64,000 nucleotides of DNA from contig NZ_CP040106.1 in NCBI RefSeq assembly GCF_005281475.1, forward strand, positions 4,616,501-4,680,500, in the 5' to 3' direction. The translations under genes were made by a program, and so were the position numbers. Source of the stretch: Echinicola rosea (GTDB lineage Bacteria; Bacteroidota; Bacteroidia; Cytophagales; Cyclobacteriaceae). Position 1 is the stretch's first letter, and the number at the start of each line of letters is the position of its first letter. A model generated the notes under the pieces. That model ran no database searches, had not been told where the DNA came from, and worked only from the letters and a program-made list of their open reading frames with translations. Below, piece by piece: positions 19,455 to 29,249 of the stretch.

Positions 19455-20898
19455 TTTTACGTTCTTGAATGGTTGTTCCATTGGGTTTGGGACCAGGAAA
19501 GTAGTAAGGCTGCTTGTACAGCTTTTGCTCATCGCCTTGTGCTTCCATCCAGTGATCCAATTTCTTTTTCATTTTTGCCACTAAGGGCTGATATGCCGCT
19601 TCATTGGCGAGATTGTGCTGCTCATTGGGGTCGTTGGCGAGATCGTAAAACTCCACTGCTGGACGGACAAAATACCGCTGAACCACCGAAGCAGCCAAGG
19701 GATCCTGGGCAGCTTGTTCATCCCAACTGTCCCAAAAAGCCCCTGCTCCATCCTTGCGAAGGATATCTGAGTGGTTGGTGTGATAGGCATTTGGAGTCAG
19801 GTTGATGATAAGTTTATAACGATCATCTCGAATACTGCGCATCGGGTACACATTGAAGTTGCCATCACCAGTGTGAGTGGTGAAGATTTCATCCCTTAGA
19901 TGATCCGTATTTCCTTTTAGGACTTCCGAAAAAGACCTTCCGTCCAAGTTTTTGGGAATTTCACTACCAGAAACATCCAGCAGCGTAGGCAAAATATCCA
20001 CCCAACTGACCATCGCGTCTGTGCGGGCTCCGGGAGTGATTTTACCTGGCCATTTTACGATCAAGGGTGTACGGATTCCGGCATCATACAGGTTCCACTT
20101 CCCAAATGGCCATTGCGCTCCATGGTCACTGGTAAAAAGTGTCAGGGTATTGCCATCCAGCATTTTGTCCAAGTAATCCAGGACCTGCCCCATTTCCCCA
20201 TCCATCCCGGAGACATCGGTATAATACCTCGCCCGGTGTTCTCTGGTAGATTTTGTATTGATGAAATAAGGGGGCAAGTCCACTTCTTCGGGATCATAAT
20301 CCATCCTATCTGTCCACCATACATGGGGACGTCTGTCTCCAACAAAAATACACACAGGCCCTTCTACCTTGGTACTATCAAAATACCCGCTGATATTTTT
20401 GTACAAATTGACCTGTTCGTCATGGTGAAAATCAAAACCTGCCTTTTCGTTTCCGCCATAATGGGCCACTTTCCCAAAAGCAAACACCGAATAGCCGTTG
20501 TCCTTCAACATGTCGATCAAATAAGGAATTTCCGGTTTCGGGAATGCATGGTTTACTTCAGCACCATTTCTGGCGGGCATCAATCCTGTTAATAAAGCCG
20601 CGCGACTGGGCGCGCAGGAAGGAGAAGCGACAAAGGCATTGTCAAAAGTCATTCCCTCCTGGCTAAGCTTTTTCAAAACGGGGGTCTTTACCACCTCTGC
20701 TCCATACACGGACACATCCAGGTATCCAAGATCATCGGATAAGTAAACGATCATATTGGGTTGTTGTCTTGCTTCTGATTTGAAAAAGATGAAAACGGTC
20801 AATAGAAAGCAATACCCAAACAAGGATAAAACACGGAACCCGCCTCCGGACATAAGTGCTGGAAAGGTCATGGTTCTTTTTAGGTTATTTAGTTTCAT
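19444..20898 (-). CDS. Secreted S1-type sulfatase, heparan N-sulfatase-like
   Basis: This 484-residue sulfatase has an N-terminal hydrophobic export segment (about residues 21-43). Metal ligands are in VYLSDDLGYLD (Asp55/Asp56). The canonical CAPSR loop at residues 95-99 marks Cys95 for formylglycine conversion. FTSDHGAQWPFGKWNLYDAGIRTPLIVKWPG is the conserved second half of the active site. The layout resembles the N-sulfoglucosamine sulfohydrolase type. The substrate here is unknown, because the neighbours suggest an algal rather than an animal glycan. Its 3' end overlaps the GH43 gene start. Confidence 0.9.
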   Translation of the reverse strand: MKLNNLKRTMTFPALMSGGGFRVLSLFGYCFLLTVFIFFKSEARQQPNMIVYLSDDLGYLDVSVYGAEVVKTPVLKKLSQEGMTFDNAFVASPSCAPSRAALLTGLMPARNGAEVNHAFPKPEIPYLIDMLKDNGYSVFAFGKVAHYGGNEKAGFDFHHDEQVNLYKNISGYFDSTKVEGPVCIFVGDRRPHVWWTDRMDYDPEEVDLPPYFINTKSTREHRARYYTDVSGMDGEMGQVLDYLDKMLDGNTLTLFTSDHGAQWPFGKWNLYDAGIRTPLIVKWPGKITPGARTDAMVSWVDILPTLLDVSGSEIPKNLDGRSFSEVLKGNTDHLRDEIFTTHTGDGNFNVYPMRSIRDDRYKLIINLTPNAYHTNHSDILRKDGAGAFWDSWDEQAAQDPLAASVVQRYFVRPAVEFYDLANDPNEQHNLANEAAYQPLVAKMKKKLDHWMEAQGDEQKLYKQPYYFPGPKPNGTTIQERKNEH

Positions 20899-21060
20899 TG
20901 TGTATTGGCACTGGTCATTGGTCTAAAATTTAAAGATGCAGATTCCATCGCTGGATAGCTGCCATAAATCTTTCAATTTCTATCAAAAATTCGTCAAACC
21001 CGCTAATTATTGGTGGGATAGGCTAGAAAACAGGTATGTCATTAAGCCTACCTGTTCCCT

Positions 21061-21160
21061 AACACCCCCACCTAACCTCCCCGCCGTGGCGGGGAGGATT
21101 CTCATGTCTCAGTACTCAAGTCTCATATCTCCAGACTAACATCTCAAAACTAGTCTCCCC
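21061..21160. repeat. GC palindrome plus TCTCA-rich tract after the second SusD gene
   Basis: The palindrome at 21076-21097 (half-site CCTCCCCGCCG, central mismatch) is preceded by ACCCCCACCTAA, the same lead-in as at 12.64 kb. It is followed by repeated TCTCA motifs (CTCATGTCTCAGTACTCAAGTCTCATATCTCC). It may end transcription of the SusD gene on the minus strand, but it has no T tract. Confidence 0.6.
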
Positions 21161-22624
21161 TTAATACCCCTCATTCTGCACCAACATCTCATTGGCATCC
21201 AAGGCCGCTTGGGGAATCGGGAAAAGGACATGAATCGGTTTGGCATTGGTGATTCCACGGTCAATTGCCGACGAAACAAATGTCCCCATCCTGATCTGAT
21301 CCTCTCGACGCTTGCCTTCGGAATAAAACTCCCAAGCCCGCTCATTGAGCAAGTGCTGCCTTAGTTCTTCGGCAGAAGTAAAATCACTCAATTCCAACGG
21401 ATCCAATTCTGCCCGCTCCCTGACCATATTGATCAGGTCGATGGACGTTTGATTGGGGCCGTTCAGCTCATTGAGGGCTTCTGCCCGGCTCAAAAGAATA
21501 TCCGCATAACGCACCCCTGGCACGTCATTGCCATGCTCGTTACCGAGTCCGTTGGGGTCAGGCCAGTATTTGAAAGACCGGGTATTATTATTGTCCAAAA
21601 GGGAAACGGTATTTCCTTGGCCGTTGATATAGCTGTCAATGATCAGGTCCATTCGTGCATCACCTTCCTCAAATGAATTGTAAAAGCTGTCATACAACCT
21701 GTACTGTGCCGCCCAGTTTCTCCAAGAGTTTTGGAAAGTCAGGCCCGTTTCGGGATCACTGGCAAATCCATCTGGAAAGGCTCCATTGATATAGTTGTTT
21801 CCGGGACTATTGGGAATCTGTGGATAAGAAAGGATAAACTCCGAATTTCGCTCGTTTTCTACCCTGAAAAGCATCGCATAATCAGGATAAAGGCTATAAT
21901 CGCCCATATCCATCACTTCTTGGGCCATATCAGCAGCTTTTTGCCACTGCTTGGTATTCAGGTAAAACTTGGTCAAAAGCGCTCTGGCTCCGCCATTGGT
22001 AGCACGGCCATAAGCTTGTTCTTGTCCCGGCGCAGGTAAGCCAGGGATCACGGCAAGCAATTCAGACTCGATAAACTGCCGCATTTCTTCTTCAGACGGT
22101 CTCGCCAGGTAAATATCATCCTCTGGACTTTGTCGCAACGGCACTGGCCCAAACCACGTGTGCAGGTAATAGTAACTCAAGGCCCTGACGAATCTCGCTT
22201 CAGCAGTATAAGTTTGCTTCAAATCATCGCTAATATCGGCACCTTCGACATTTTCCAAGACCACATTGGCATTTCGAATGGCACGATAAGGCTTCAGCCA
22301 CATATCGCCGTACATCCAGCCTACTGATGCATCCCAAGTAAAATTAATCATCAAGACAGCGGTACGATTTTCGCCTCCACCGGTCTCCCATTCGATGTCC
22401 GTGCACCACTCCTCAATATTCCGCACGCTATGGTGGGAGTAGCCGTTTAGGTATCCCTCTGCATAGGCCGCGTCCAAAGTGGATTTTATCCCCTCTTGGG
22501 TGGTCAGAAAATTTTCGGGGGCCATTTGGGAAAACAGCTCTTCGTCCAGCATATCCGAACAGGAGCACATCATTCCCAAGCAAATGGCCAATAGGTTATA
22601 TGAGAATATTTTTATCGCTTTCAT
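21161..22624 (-). CDS. susD-like: SusD/RagB-family glycan-binding lipoprotein, copy 2
   Basis: This 487-residue outer-membrane lipoprotein binds oligosaccharides at the cell surface and caps the SusC channel. Its lipobox lies in MMCSCSD, with Cys20 or Cys22 lipidated. SusD features include the N-terminal helical TPR repeats (AEARFVRALSYYYLHTWFGPVPL, residues about 140-165), RALLTKFYLNTKQW and the C-terminal RAWEFYSEGKRREDQIR. The stretch NTRSFKYWPDPNGLGNEHGND(V/I)P is shared almost word for word with the SusD at 24078-25535, so the two are recent paralogues. There is no second SusC beside it. Confidence 0.95.
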   Translation of the reverse strand: MKAIKIFSYNLLAICLGMMCSCSDMLDEELFSQMAPENFLTTQEGIKSTLDAAYAEGYLNGYSHHSVRNIEEWCTDIEWETGGGENRTAVLMINFTWDASVGWMYGDMWLKPYRAIRNANVVLENVEGADISDDLKQTYTAEARFVRALSYYYLHTWFGPVPLRQSPEDDIYLARPSEEEMRQFIESELLAVIPGLPAPGQEQAYGRATNGGARALLTKFYLNTKQWQKAADMAQEVMDMGDYSLYPDYAMLFRVENERNSEFILSYPQIPNSPGNNYINGAFPDGFASDPETGLTFQNSWRNWAAQYRLYDSFYNSFEEGDARMDLIIDSYINGQGNTVSLLDNNNTRSFKYWPDPNGLGNEHGNDVPGVRYADILLSRAEALNELNGPNQTSIDLINMVRERAELDPLELSDFTSAEELRQHLLNERAWEFYSEGKRREDQIRMGTFVSSAIDRGITNAKPIHVLFPIPQAALDANEMLVQNEGY

Positions 22625-22633
22625 GTTGTTTTC

Positions 22634-24091
22634 TTATTTAAGAATGAAATAAGGTTCTTGCATTATGCTAAGTTTCCTGTCTTTAAATTGCCTTCCGGGA
22701 TCTTTATCTTCCATATATTGGGCATTTAGAGCAGGCACTTTTCCGTGTACTTTATCCAAATATTCTTCCATCATTCCGTTCATTTTCCGCAGCACATCGG
22801 GATAAATGTAGGAGATGTTTCTTTCCTCCCCAAGGTCATTTGTGAGGTCATAAAGTCGAAGTTCACCTGTTTCGTAAAACTTGATCATTTTATACCCCTC
22901 CCAATAGATGGACGAAGCTGGATGACTTCCTTTTTGCAATTGGTAATGAGGAAAATGGAAAACCAAATAATCGTTTGGCCTCACCACCGGCGATGATTGC
23001 CCGTTCAGAAGACTGACCAAACTCCCGCCTTCAGATCCATGAGGCAGTTCTTGGATTCCCAGCCAGTCACAAATGGTTGGAAACAAGTCATAACCTACCA
23101 CTTGCGTATCTGAACGACCCGCTGCGATACCCGGCCCCTTGACCATAAACGGAACCCGTGTCCCTCCTTCCCAGAGGGATGCTTTCCATCCATGTAGCGG
23201 CCCATTGATATTTGCAGGATTGGTGGTGGGGTACGTACCATTATCGCTGGTGTAGATCACGTATGTATCCTTTTCGATCCCTAAGTCCCCTATTTTATCC
23301 AAAAGCTGCCCAACGGCCTTATCCAAGTCCCAGCTCATGGCCGCAAATTTAGCGTGGTCATGCCTTTCTCCTTTTTCCCAGTCTTCCACCGTCGCTTCGG
23401 CTGTCGGGGAAGCCTCCATGGAAAGGTGTACAGCATAATGGGAAATTTGGAGGTAAAAGGGCTTATCAGCAGTCACCTGCTGTTCCATCCAGTTTATGGC
23501 CTTTTCTGTAGTGCTATAAATCCTCTTCGGGTTGGAAGCTGGATTGTGTTCTCCTTCTGCATTGGTCGTAGGTCCATCTCCGCCATCGAAGCCATGATGA
23601 GCAGGTCCTCCATTTCCCAAGTGCCACTTTCCAAAATGTGCCGCGCGGTATTCTGGCTTAAATTTCTTGATCCACTCGGCAATTGTAAAATCACTTGAGG
23701 AAAGTTCATTCACATGCTGGGGCGGAATAAGAAAATTCCCCTCATACAATGGTCCAGTATCGCGGTCAATAATATCCGTGAAATTTAATTGAGCAGGGCT
23801 TTTTCCTGTCAGTACACTCGCCCTGGATGGCGAACAATTGGGATGGGCAGCATAGCCATTCGAAAACACCATACTGCCCCTGGCCAAGTTTTCCAAATTC
23901 GGCGTATGGAAGTAGTCACTTTTGGAAGATGCCAGCGCTGCTTCCATCTGAACAGACGTGGTCCCCCAACCTTGGTCATCGACCAAGATTAAGATGACGT
24001 TTGGCGAACGTGTCTGTGCGCGCAGTCCGCTCATCATCAGCAGCATTAGCATTCCTGCACCGAGCAAGTTCATCTTCTTAATAACCTTCAT
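22634..24091 (-). CDS. Secreted S1-type sulfatase, arylsulfatase A-like
   Basis: This 485-residue sulfatase has a signal peptide ending near SGLRAQ. Metal ligands are in LILVDDQGWG (Asp38/Asp39). The canonical loop CSPSR at residues 86-90 has Cys86 as the formylglycine precursor. YTSDNGTYPTTNPANINGPLHGWKASLWEGGTRVPFMVKGPG is the conserved second half of the active site (second group of metal ligands and lysine). It sits between the two SusD genes, overlaps the upstream SusD gene by 14 bases and lies nine bases before the next. The desulfated position and sugar are not predictable here. Confidence 0.92.
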   Translation of the reverse strand: MKVIKKMNLLGAGMLMLLMMSGLRAQTRSPNVILILVDDQGWGTTSVQMEAALASSKSDYFHTPNLENLARGSMVFSNGYAAHPNCSPSRASVLTGKSPAQLNFTDIIDRDTGPLYEGNFLIPPQHVNELSSSDFTIAEWIKKFKPEYRAAHFGKWHLGNGGPAHHGFDGGDGPTTNAEGEHNPASNPKRIYSTTEKAINWMEQQVTADKPFYLQISHYAVHLSMEASPTAEATVEDWEKGERHDHAKFAAMSWDLDKAVGQLLDKIGDLGIEKDTYVIYTSDNGTYPTTNPANINGPLHGWKASLWEGGTRVPFMVKGPGIAAGRSDTQVVGYDLFPTICDWLGIQELPHGSEGGSLVSLLNGQSSPVVRPNDYLVFHFPHYQLQKGSHPASSIYWEGYKMIKFYETGELRLYDLTNDLGEERNISYIYPDVLRKMNGMMEEYLDKVHGKVPALNAQYMEDKDPGRQFKDRKLSIMQEPYFILK

Positions 24092-25535
24092 TTTGAATCA
24101 ATTTAGGATTTGAATCCATAGCGGCTTGGGGGATTGGAAATAAGGCATGGATAGGTTTTGCTACTGCTATCCCCCTGTCATTGGCATTCTTGGTCAATAA
24201 ATCCATACGTTTGAGGTCTTCACGCCGCTTCCTTTCGGAGTAAAACTCCCACGCCCGCTCATCCAGAATATGCCGTCTCAAACTTTCCTTTGATGGAAAA
24301 TCGGCCAAGGCAACTTGCTCAAGTCCCGCTCTTTCCCGAATGGTGTTTATTAAATCCACTGCAGTTTGACTTGGTCCATTGAGTTCGTTCACTGCCTCAG
24401 CTTTTGCCAATAAAATATCAGCATACCGTACCTCCGGAATATCATTTCCGTGGGAATTGCCCAGTCCATTGGGATCTGGCCAATATTTAAAGGAACGGGT
24501 GTTATTGTTTCCCAAGAGCGAAACCAGCTTACCATTTAAATCAATGTATTCCGTCAAAATCAAATTCTTACGCTCATCATTGGCTGCGAAGGATTCAAAG
24601 AAACCGTCCAATAAACGGTCTTGGCGTGCCCAGTTCCGCCAGCTATTCTGAAACATTAGTCCCGTTCTTGGATCTTCGGCAAAATTGATGGGAAATGCTC
24701 CGTTCATATGTTCATTGCCCGGACCATTGGTGATCGCTGTATTGACAAAGATAAATTCGCGGTTTCGTTCATTATTTACCTTAAACAGCTCTTCAAAATC
24801 GGGATACAACTCATAGTACCCCATTTCAATCAACTCATCCGCCACTGAAACACATTCTTGCCACTTTTTAGTATTTAAATAAAATTTGCACAACATCGCT
24901 CTGGCAGCACCCTTGGTCGCCCTACCATAACTTTCTTCATTGCCCGGGTCAGGCAACCCCGCAATGCTTGCCTCCAACTCCGAGGTGACAAATCCTTCAA
25001 TTTCTGCTGGACTGGGCCTGCTAAGCTCCAGTTCATCCTCTGTGCTCTTCCGAAGTGGAACTGGCCCAAACCAAGTGTACAACCGGGCGTAGCACAGCGC
25101 ACGGACAAACCTCGCATCAGCGGTCAACAACACCTTCATCTCGTCCGGTATTTCAGCAGCATCAACATTCTCCAAAACGATGTTTGCATTCCGGATCGCG
25201 GTGTATTGCGAAGACCACATGTTCATAAAAAGATCAACCGACGGATCCCAAGTATAATTAATGAACAAGGAAGCTGTCCGGTTAGCACCTCCACCTGTTT
25301 CCCACTCGGTATCGGTACACCAATCTTCCGCATGAAGAATAAAATTTCCTCTGTTCCCTATTATCGATTGATCAGCATAAGCCGCAAACAAAACCGACTT
25401 GATCCCTTGTTCTGTGACAAGGAAATTTTCCGGTGCCATTTGTGAGTACATTTCCTCTTCCAGCATATCCGAACATGACATAAATGTCATGCAAATAGTA
25501 ACTAAAAAAGCATAAAAGATCTTTTTCGCCTTCAT
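24078..25535 (-). CDS. susD-like: SusD/RagB-family glycan-binding lipoprotein, copy 1
   Basis: This 485-residue surface lipoprotein has lipobox FMSC (Cys21). It has the same layout as the paralogue at 21161-22624: WCTDTEWETGGGANRTA, ADARFVRALCYARLYTWFGPVPLRKS, AMLCKFYLNTKKW, and C-terminal ERAWEFYSERKRREDL. It lies 11 bases after the SusC gene and is the expected direct partner of that transporter. The close sequence match with the second copy suggests a local duplication that also captured the sulfatase between them. Confidence 0.96.
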   Translation of the reverse strand: MKAKKIFYAFLVTICMTFMSCSDMLEEEMYSQMAPENFLVTEQGIKSVLFAAYADQSIIGNRGNFILHAEDWCTDTEWETGGGANRTASLFINYTWDPSVDLFMNMWSSQYTAIRNANIVLENVDAAEIPDEMKVLLTADARFVRALCYARLYTWFGPVPLRKSTEDELELSRPSPAEIEGFVTSELEASIAGLPDPGNEESYGRATKGAARAMLCKFYLNTKKWQECVSVADELIEMGYYELYPDFEELFKVNNERNREFIFVNTAITNGPGNEHMNGAFPINFAEDPRTGLMFQNSWRNWARQDRLLDGFFESFAANDERKNLILTEYIDLNGKLVSLLGNNNTRSFKYWPDPNGLGNSHGNDIPEVRYADILLAKAEAVNELNGPSQTAVDLINTIRERAGLEQVALADFPSKESLRRHILDERAWEFYSERKRREDLKRMDLLTKNANDRGIAVAKPIHALFPIPQAAMDSNPKLIQNEGY

Positions 25536-25546
25536 AATTTCACTAT

Positions 25547-28500
25547 TTAAAATCCAAGTTTCACTCCTAGCAAAAATGACATCGCCGTAGGATAAGCATT
25601 GTAATCAATCCTGATATTGGCATTACCATTCGGATTGACAGCCGGATCCACGCCATCGTACTTGGTGATGGTCAATAGATTGGTTCCCGTTACATATACC
25701 TGTGCATTGCGGAAGGTATTGCTCTGCAAGGGAATGTTGTAATTAAGCGTGGCGGTATTTAACCGTAGGTAAGAAGCATCTTGCACCGTATAGGAATTCA
25801 CTTCTTTCTGTCCTTGCGCTGTAGGATTGACAAAGGAAGGATATTCATTGGATGGGTTTTCCGGCGTCCACCTGTTCAGATAAGGTTCGGCAAACTTATT
25901 CCTCCTGAAATTGATTGGGAAATAGGTATCCACCAAGTTGTTGTTTAACATGCTGATACCGTGAACACCTTCGAAGAAGACGTATAAGCTGAAGCCCTTG
26001 TACTCAAAAGTATTGGCGATAGAGTATGTCAAGTCCGGGAATGAATTCCCCAGTACCTCCCTATCATCTGCATTGACGGTCTGGTCACCGTTAATATCAC
26101 GGAATTTCAGGTCACCAGGCGCCACATTATCGGTCGTTTGGTCAAAATCATCCCCTTCTTGCCACACACCATCTACTTGGTAGCCATAGAAGGAATACAT
26201 CGGTAATCCCTCTTGGATTTTCCAAATCTGGTTGGCAAAACCGGCACTTCCACCGATGATCTGCCCAACTCCTCCAAGACTGGTCACCTCATTTTTTACC
26301 GTGGCCAGATTCACCGTGGTCGTCCAGGTAAAATCCCCATCAAAATTCACAGAGGTAATGGCCGCTTCAATTCCTGAATTCTTTACACTGCCGATATTGG
26401 TAATTCTGTTGGTATATCCCGTAGAGGTAGGAATGGGCAGGAAAAGAAGCATATCATAGGTGTTTTTCCTGAAATAGTCCAAGCTACCAAAGATCCGGTC
26501 TCTAAATAATCCAAAATCCAATCCAATGTCCCATTGTTCCGTGGTTTCCCATTTCAGGTCAGGATTAGGAATCCGGGCGGGCTGGGTAGTGGATACTTTT
26601 TGGTCGTTGAATACCGCATCTGGTCCCGGCACAAAAGTACTGATGGACAAATAATTGCCAATCTCCTGATTACCGGTCTGTCCCCAACTGGCTCGGAACT
26701 TAAAGGTGCTCAACGCCTCCAAATCCTGCATAAAGGACTCTTCCTTCACCTTCCAGGCAAAAGCTCCAGAGGGGAAATAGCCAAACTTGTTGTTCTCGCC
26801 AAACCTGGATGAACCATCAATCCGTAGCGTTCCTGTAAACAAATACTTGTCTTTCAAGGTATAGTTTACCCTTCCAAGATAGGAAAGCAAACGGTTGGTT
26901 GCCTTGAAACTGTTGATATTAAATTGCGTAGGATCGCCCAGGCCGATGTTATCGGTTCCGGTAGCATCCGAGGGAAAGCTTTTACCATGGCTTTGGGTAT
27001 TGGCCATGGAGAATTTTTGGGTCGTCACCCCTGCCACTGCTGTCAGGTGGTGATCATTGAAGGTTTTGTCATAGGTAGTCGTAAACTCCATCAGGTAGTT
27101 GGACTGCCTTTCCTGCAAAATAGTCGCAATCCCGCCATTTGCCAAGCCATCTTTTGTGGACCGGTCGATATACACGTCCTTGCGCTGGTTGGTCACGTCC
27201 GTTCCTAGGTTCACCTTTACCGACCACTCTGGTAGGATTTTATAATTTGCGTACGTAACGGCCATATTTCGGTAACGCTCGATCATGGCATTTTTGCCAA
27301 ATGCCAAGGCCAAAGGGTTGTCGATCGAAATGTATGGTGAAATTCGATACCGACCGTCATCACCATATATCCTCAAGGTAGGGTCAAAATTATACGCCGC
27401 ATAAAGTGCTCCATTGTTTTCATTTACCCCAAAGGACTGGGCAGGCACTTGGTCATTTTCACTGAAAGAAGAATTCATGTTCAGTCCCACCGTCAATCGG
27501 TCCGAAAATTTAGTTTCCAAATTCAACCGGGCACTGTACCGCTCAAAGGAAGAGCTCTTTACGACACCTTGTTGGTTAAAGTAATTGAGTGCTGCGAAGT
27601 AATTGGTCTTTTCATTTCCTCCCGAAAAAGATAGGTTTTGGTTGGTCACCGGTGCGCTGGTGCGGAAGAGTTCATCCTGCCAATCCGTTCCTCCATCTTC
27701 TATCATGTCCACTTCCTGATCGGCGATTCCTCCCCCATCAGCAATAATGCCATTCATTACCGTTTGATATTCTTCGGCAGTGAGTACATCCAGCCTGTTG
27801 GCTACATTCTGAACGCCTACATAGCCGTCGTAATTGATTCTCATTTGGCCGGATTTACCTTTTTTGGTAGTGACCATGATCACACCATTGGCACCCCTGG
27901 CACCATAAATGGCCGTTGCAGACGCATCTTTCAAAATCTCTATTGACTCGATATCATTGGGATTAATGGCCGCCAGCGGATTGGTAGGTGTCCGTGAGTC
28001 CGGGTAATTGCCCCCGCTCCCTGCGGTCATGGAGCTATTGTCTATGGGCAAGCCGTCGATTACATATAGCGGTCCGGTTCCTGCATTTACAGAACTGGCC
28101 CCACGAATACTGATGGATATGCCTCCGCCGGGTTCTGAACTGTTCTGTACCACATTTACCCCTGCGGCCTTTCCTTTCAGCAATTGGTCCACCGAAGTAT
28201 TGACCCCTTGATTTTGCTCATCCGACCGTAGCGAAACCACTGATCCGGTCAGGTCACTCTTTTTCACCGTCCCATAGCCGACCACGACCACTTCTTCGAG
28301 TGCCTGCGTGTCTTCCTTCATGACCACATCAATGGTCGTCTGATTGCCGATCTGAACCCGCTGGGTCTGAAAGCCTATAAAGGAAAAAATCAGCACATCA
28401 CCTTCTTCTGCGGTAATTTGGTAGTTTCCTTCCAAATCGGTTACGGTTCCCTTTCCTGAACTTTCGATCTTCACGGTCAGCCCAGGCAGCGCCATTCCAC

Positions 28501-28930
28501 CTTCATCGGTGACCTTTCCTTTGACAGTAATTTCCGCAGCCTCTTTGATCGCTACTTTTTCACTATTTTCATTTTCACTTACATGAATGTTACTGTTGAT
28601 TTGCGTGAAGCTTAGGCCACTTTCACGGGACAAAATTACCAACAGGTCATAAACTGATCCATTAAAATTATCAGAAGCTACTCTTTGATTGGTGTCCACA
28701 CCATTCGTATCAAATGTAAATCTAAAATCAGTCTTCCGCTCAAGGTCTTTCATTACAGCTCCCAGTGTCCGGTCCTGCAGACGGACATCCACTCGCACCT
28801 CCTCAATGGTTTTCCGCTGGGCATTTGAGGTATTGGCCAGCAATACCGTACAAAATACCAGCTGGATCAAAAACCCATATAAAACTCTCATAGACATCTT
28901 TATTAATTGTCTCAGTATTTTTTTTTGCAT
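25547..28930 (-). CDS. susC-like: SusC/RagA-family TonB-dependent transporter with STN signalling domain
   Basis: This 1127-residue outer-membrane transporter imports oligosaccharides bound by SusD, using TonB energy. In order it has a signal peptide (about 1-37, ending TSNAQ), an STN domain (about 49-117), a carboxypeptidase-regulatory-like domain (about 135-205), the TonB-box/plug start VVVVGYGTVKKSDLTGSV at about 215-232, the plug to about 340, and a long beta-barrel ending in aromatic FLLGVKLGF. An STN domain normally signals ligand uptake to a FecR-type anti-sigma factor. A FecR and an ECF sigma gene lie immediately upstream, which fits self-induction of this PUL. Confidence 0.97.
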   Translation of the reverse strand: MQKKILRQLIKMSMRVLYGFLIQLVFCTVLLANTSNAQRKTIEEVRVDVRLQDRTLGAVMKDLERKTDFRFTFDTNGVDTNQRVASDNFNGSVYDLLVILSRESGLSFTQINSNIHVSENENSEKVAIKEAAEITVKGKVTDEGGMALPGLTVKIESSGKGTVTDLEGNYQITAEEGDVLIFSFIGFQTQRVQIGNQTTIDVVMKEDTQALEEVVVVGYGTVKKSDLTGSVVSLRSDEQNQGVNTSVDQLLKGKAAGVNVVQNSSEPGGGISISIRGASSVNAGTGPLYVIDGLPIDNSSMTAGSGGNYPDSRTPTNPLAAINPNDIESIEILKDASATAIYGARGANGVIMVTTKKGKSGQMRINYDGYVGVQNVANRLDVLTAEEYQTVMNGIIADGGGIADQEVDMIEDGGTDWQDELFRTSAPVTNQNLSFSGGNEKTNYFAALNYFNQQGVVKSSSFERYSARLNLETKFSDRLTVGLNMNSSFSENDQVPAQSFGVNENNGALYAAYNFDPTLRIYGDDGRYRISPYISIDNPLALAFGKNAMIERYRNMAVTYANYKILPEWSVKVNLGTDVTNQRKDVYIDRSTKDGLANGGIATILQERQSNYLMEFTTTYDKTFNDHHLTAVAGVTTQKFSMANTQSHGKSFPSDATGTDNIGLGDPTQFNINSFKATNRLLSYLGRVNYTLKDKYLFTGTLRIDGSSRFGENNKFGYFPSGAFAWKVKEESFMQDLEALSTFKFRASWGQTGNQEIGNYLSISTFVPGPDAVFNDQKVSTTQPARIPNPDLKWETTEQWDIGLDFGLFRDRIFGSLDYFRKNTYDMLLFLPIPTSTGYTNRITNIGSVKNSGIEAAITSVNFDGDFTWTTTVNLATVKNEVTSLGGVGQIIGGSAGFANQIWKIQEGLPMYSFYGYQVDGVWQEGDDFDQTTDNVAPGDLKFRDINGDQTVNADDREVLGNSFPDLTYSIANTFEYKGFSLYVFFEGVHGISMLNNNLVDTYFPINFRRNKFAEPYLNRWTPENPSNEYPSFVNPTAQGQKEVNSYTVQDASYLRLNTATLNYNIPLQSNTFRNAQVYVTGTNLLTITKYDGVDPAVNPNGNANIRIDYNAYPTAMSFLLGVKLGF

Positions 28931-29249
28931 AGTTTTAAGTGTTTAAGTGATTATTGCTTAAGCTTCCTGTCCGTACCGTCCAAAGTCCAGGACAGGAAAA
29001 AAATGGGCAGTGGGGAATTTATAGATTCCTTACTGCCTCTTTCTGCTAACTGGTATTGGTTTTTTTCATGATATTGGGGTTTGGTTATTGGGTTAATTTT
29101 AGTAATTGTTCTTTTTTGTTCATTTAATTTTGGATGGGCTGCACTCAGTTTTTTTTCCCCTCCCGGCCTCCCCTGAAGGGGAGGAGTATTTTTCCATCTC
29201 ATTTCTCACGTCTCAAGTCTCAATACTCTCGTCTCACTACTCAATACTC
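28931..29249. other. Spacer between FecR and SusC genes with a hairpin and TCTCA tract
   Basis: There is no gene. The hairpin at 29167-29184 (arms CCTCCCC and GGGGAGG, loop TGAA) is followed by repeated TCTCA motifs (TCTCACGTCTCAAGTCTCAATACTC and similar) up to the FecR stop. Transcription of the SusC gene on the minus strand should start in the lower-coordinate half. I could not fix a promoter. Confidence 0.55.
29167..29184. repeat. CCTCCCC hairpin followed by a TCTCA-rich tract
   Basis: A seven-base stem with a TGAA loop, 66 bases beyond the FecR stop on the minus strand, is joined to a pyrimidine tract rich in TCTCA. It is the third composite of this kind within the PUL region, after 12.65 and 21.08 kb. 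It may attenuate or end FecR transcription before SusC. Confidence 0.55.

Noticed and set aside
29184-29249. TCTCA words as a possible CRISPR or satellite array
   Set aside because: Repeats are only 5-10 bases, irregular in spacing and have no distinct spacers.
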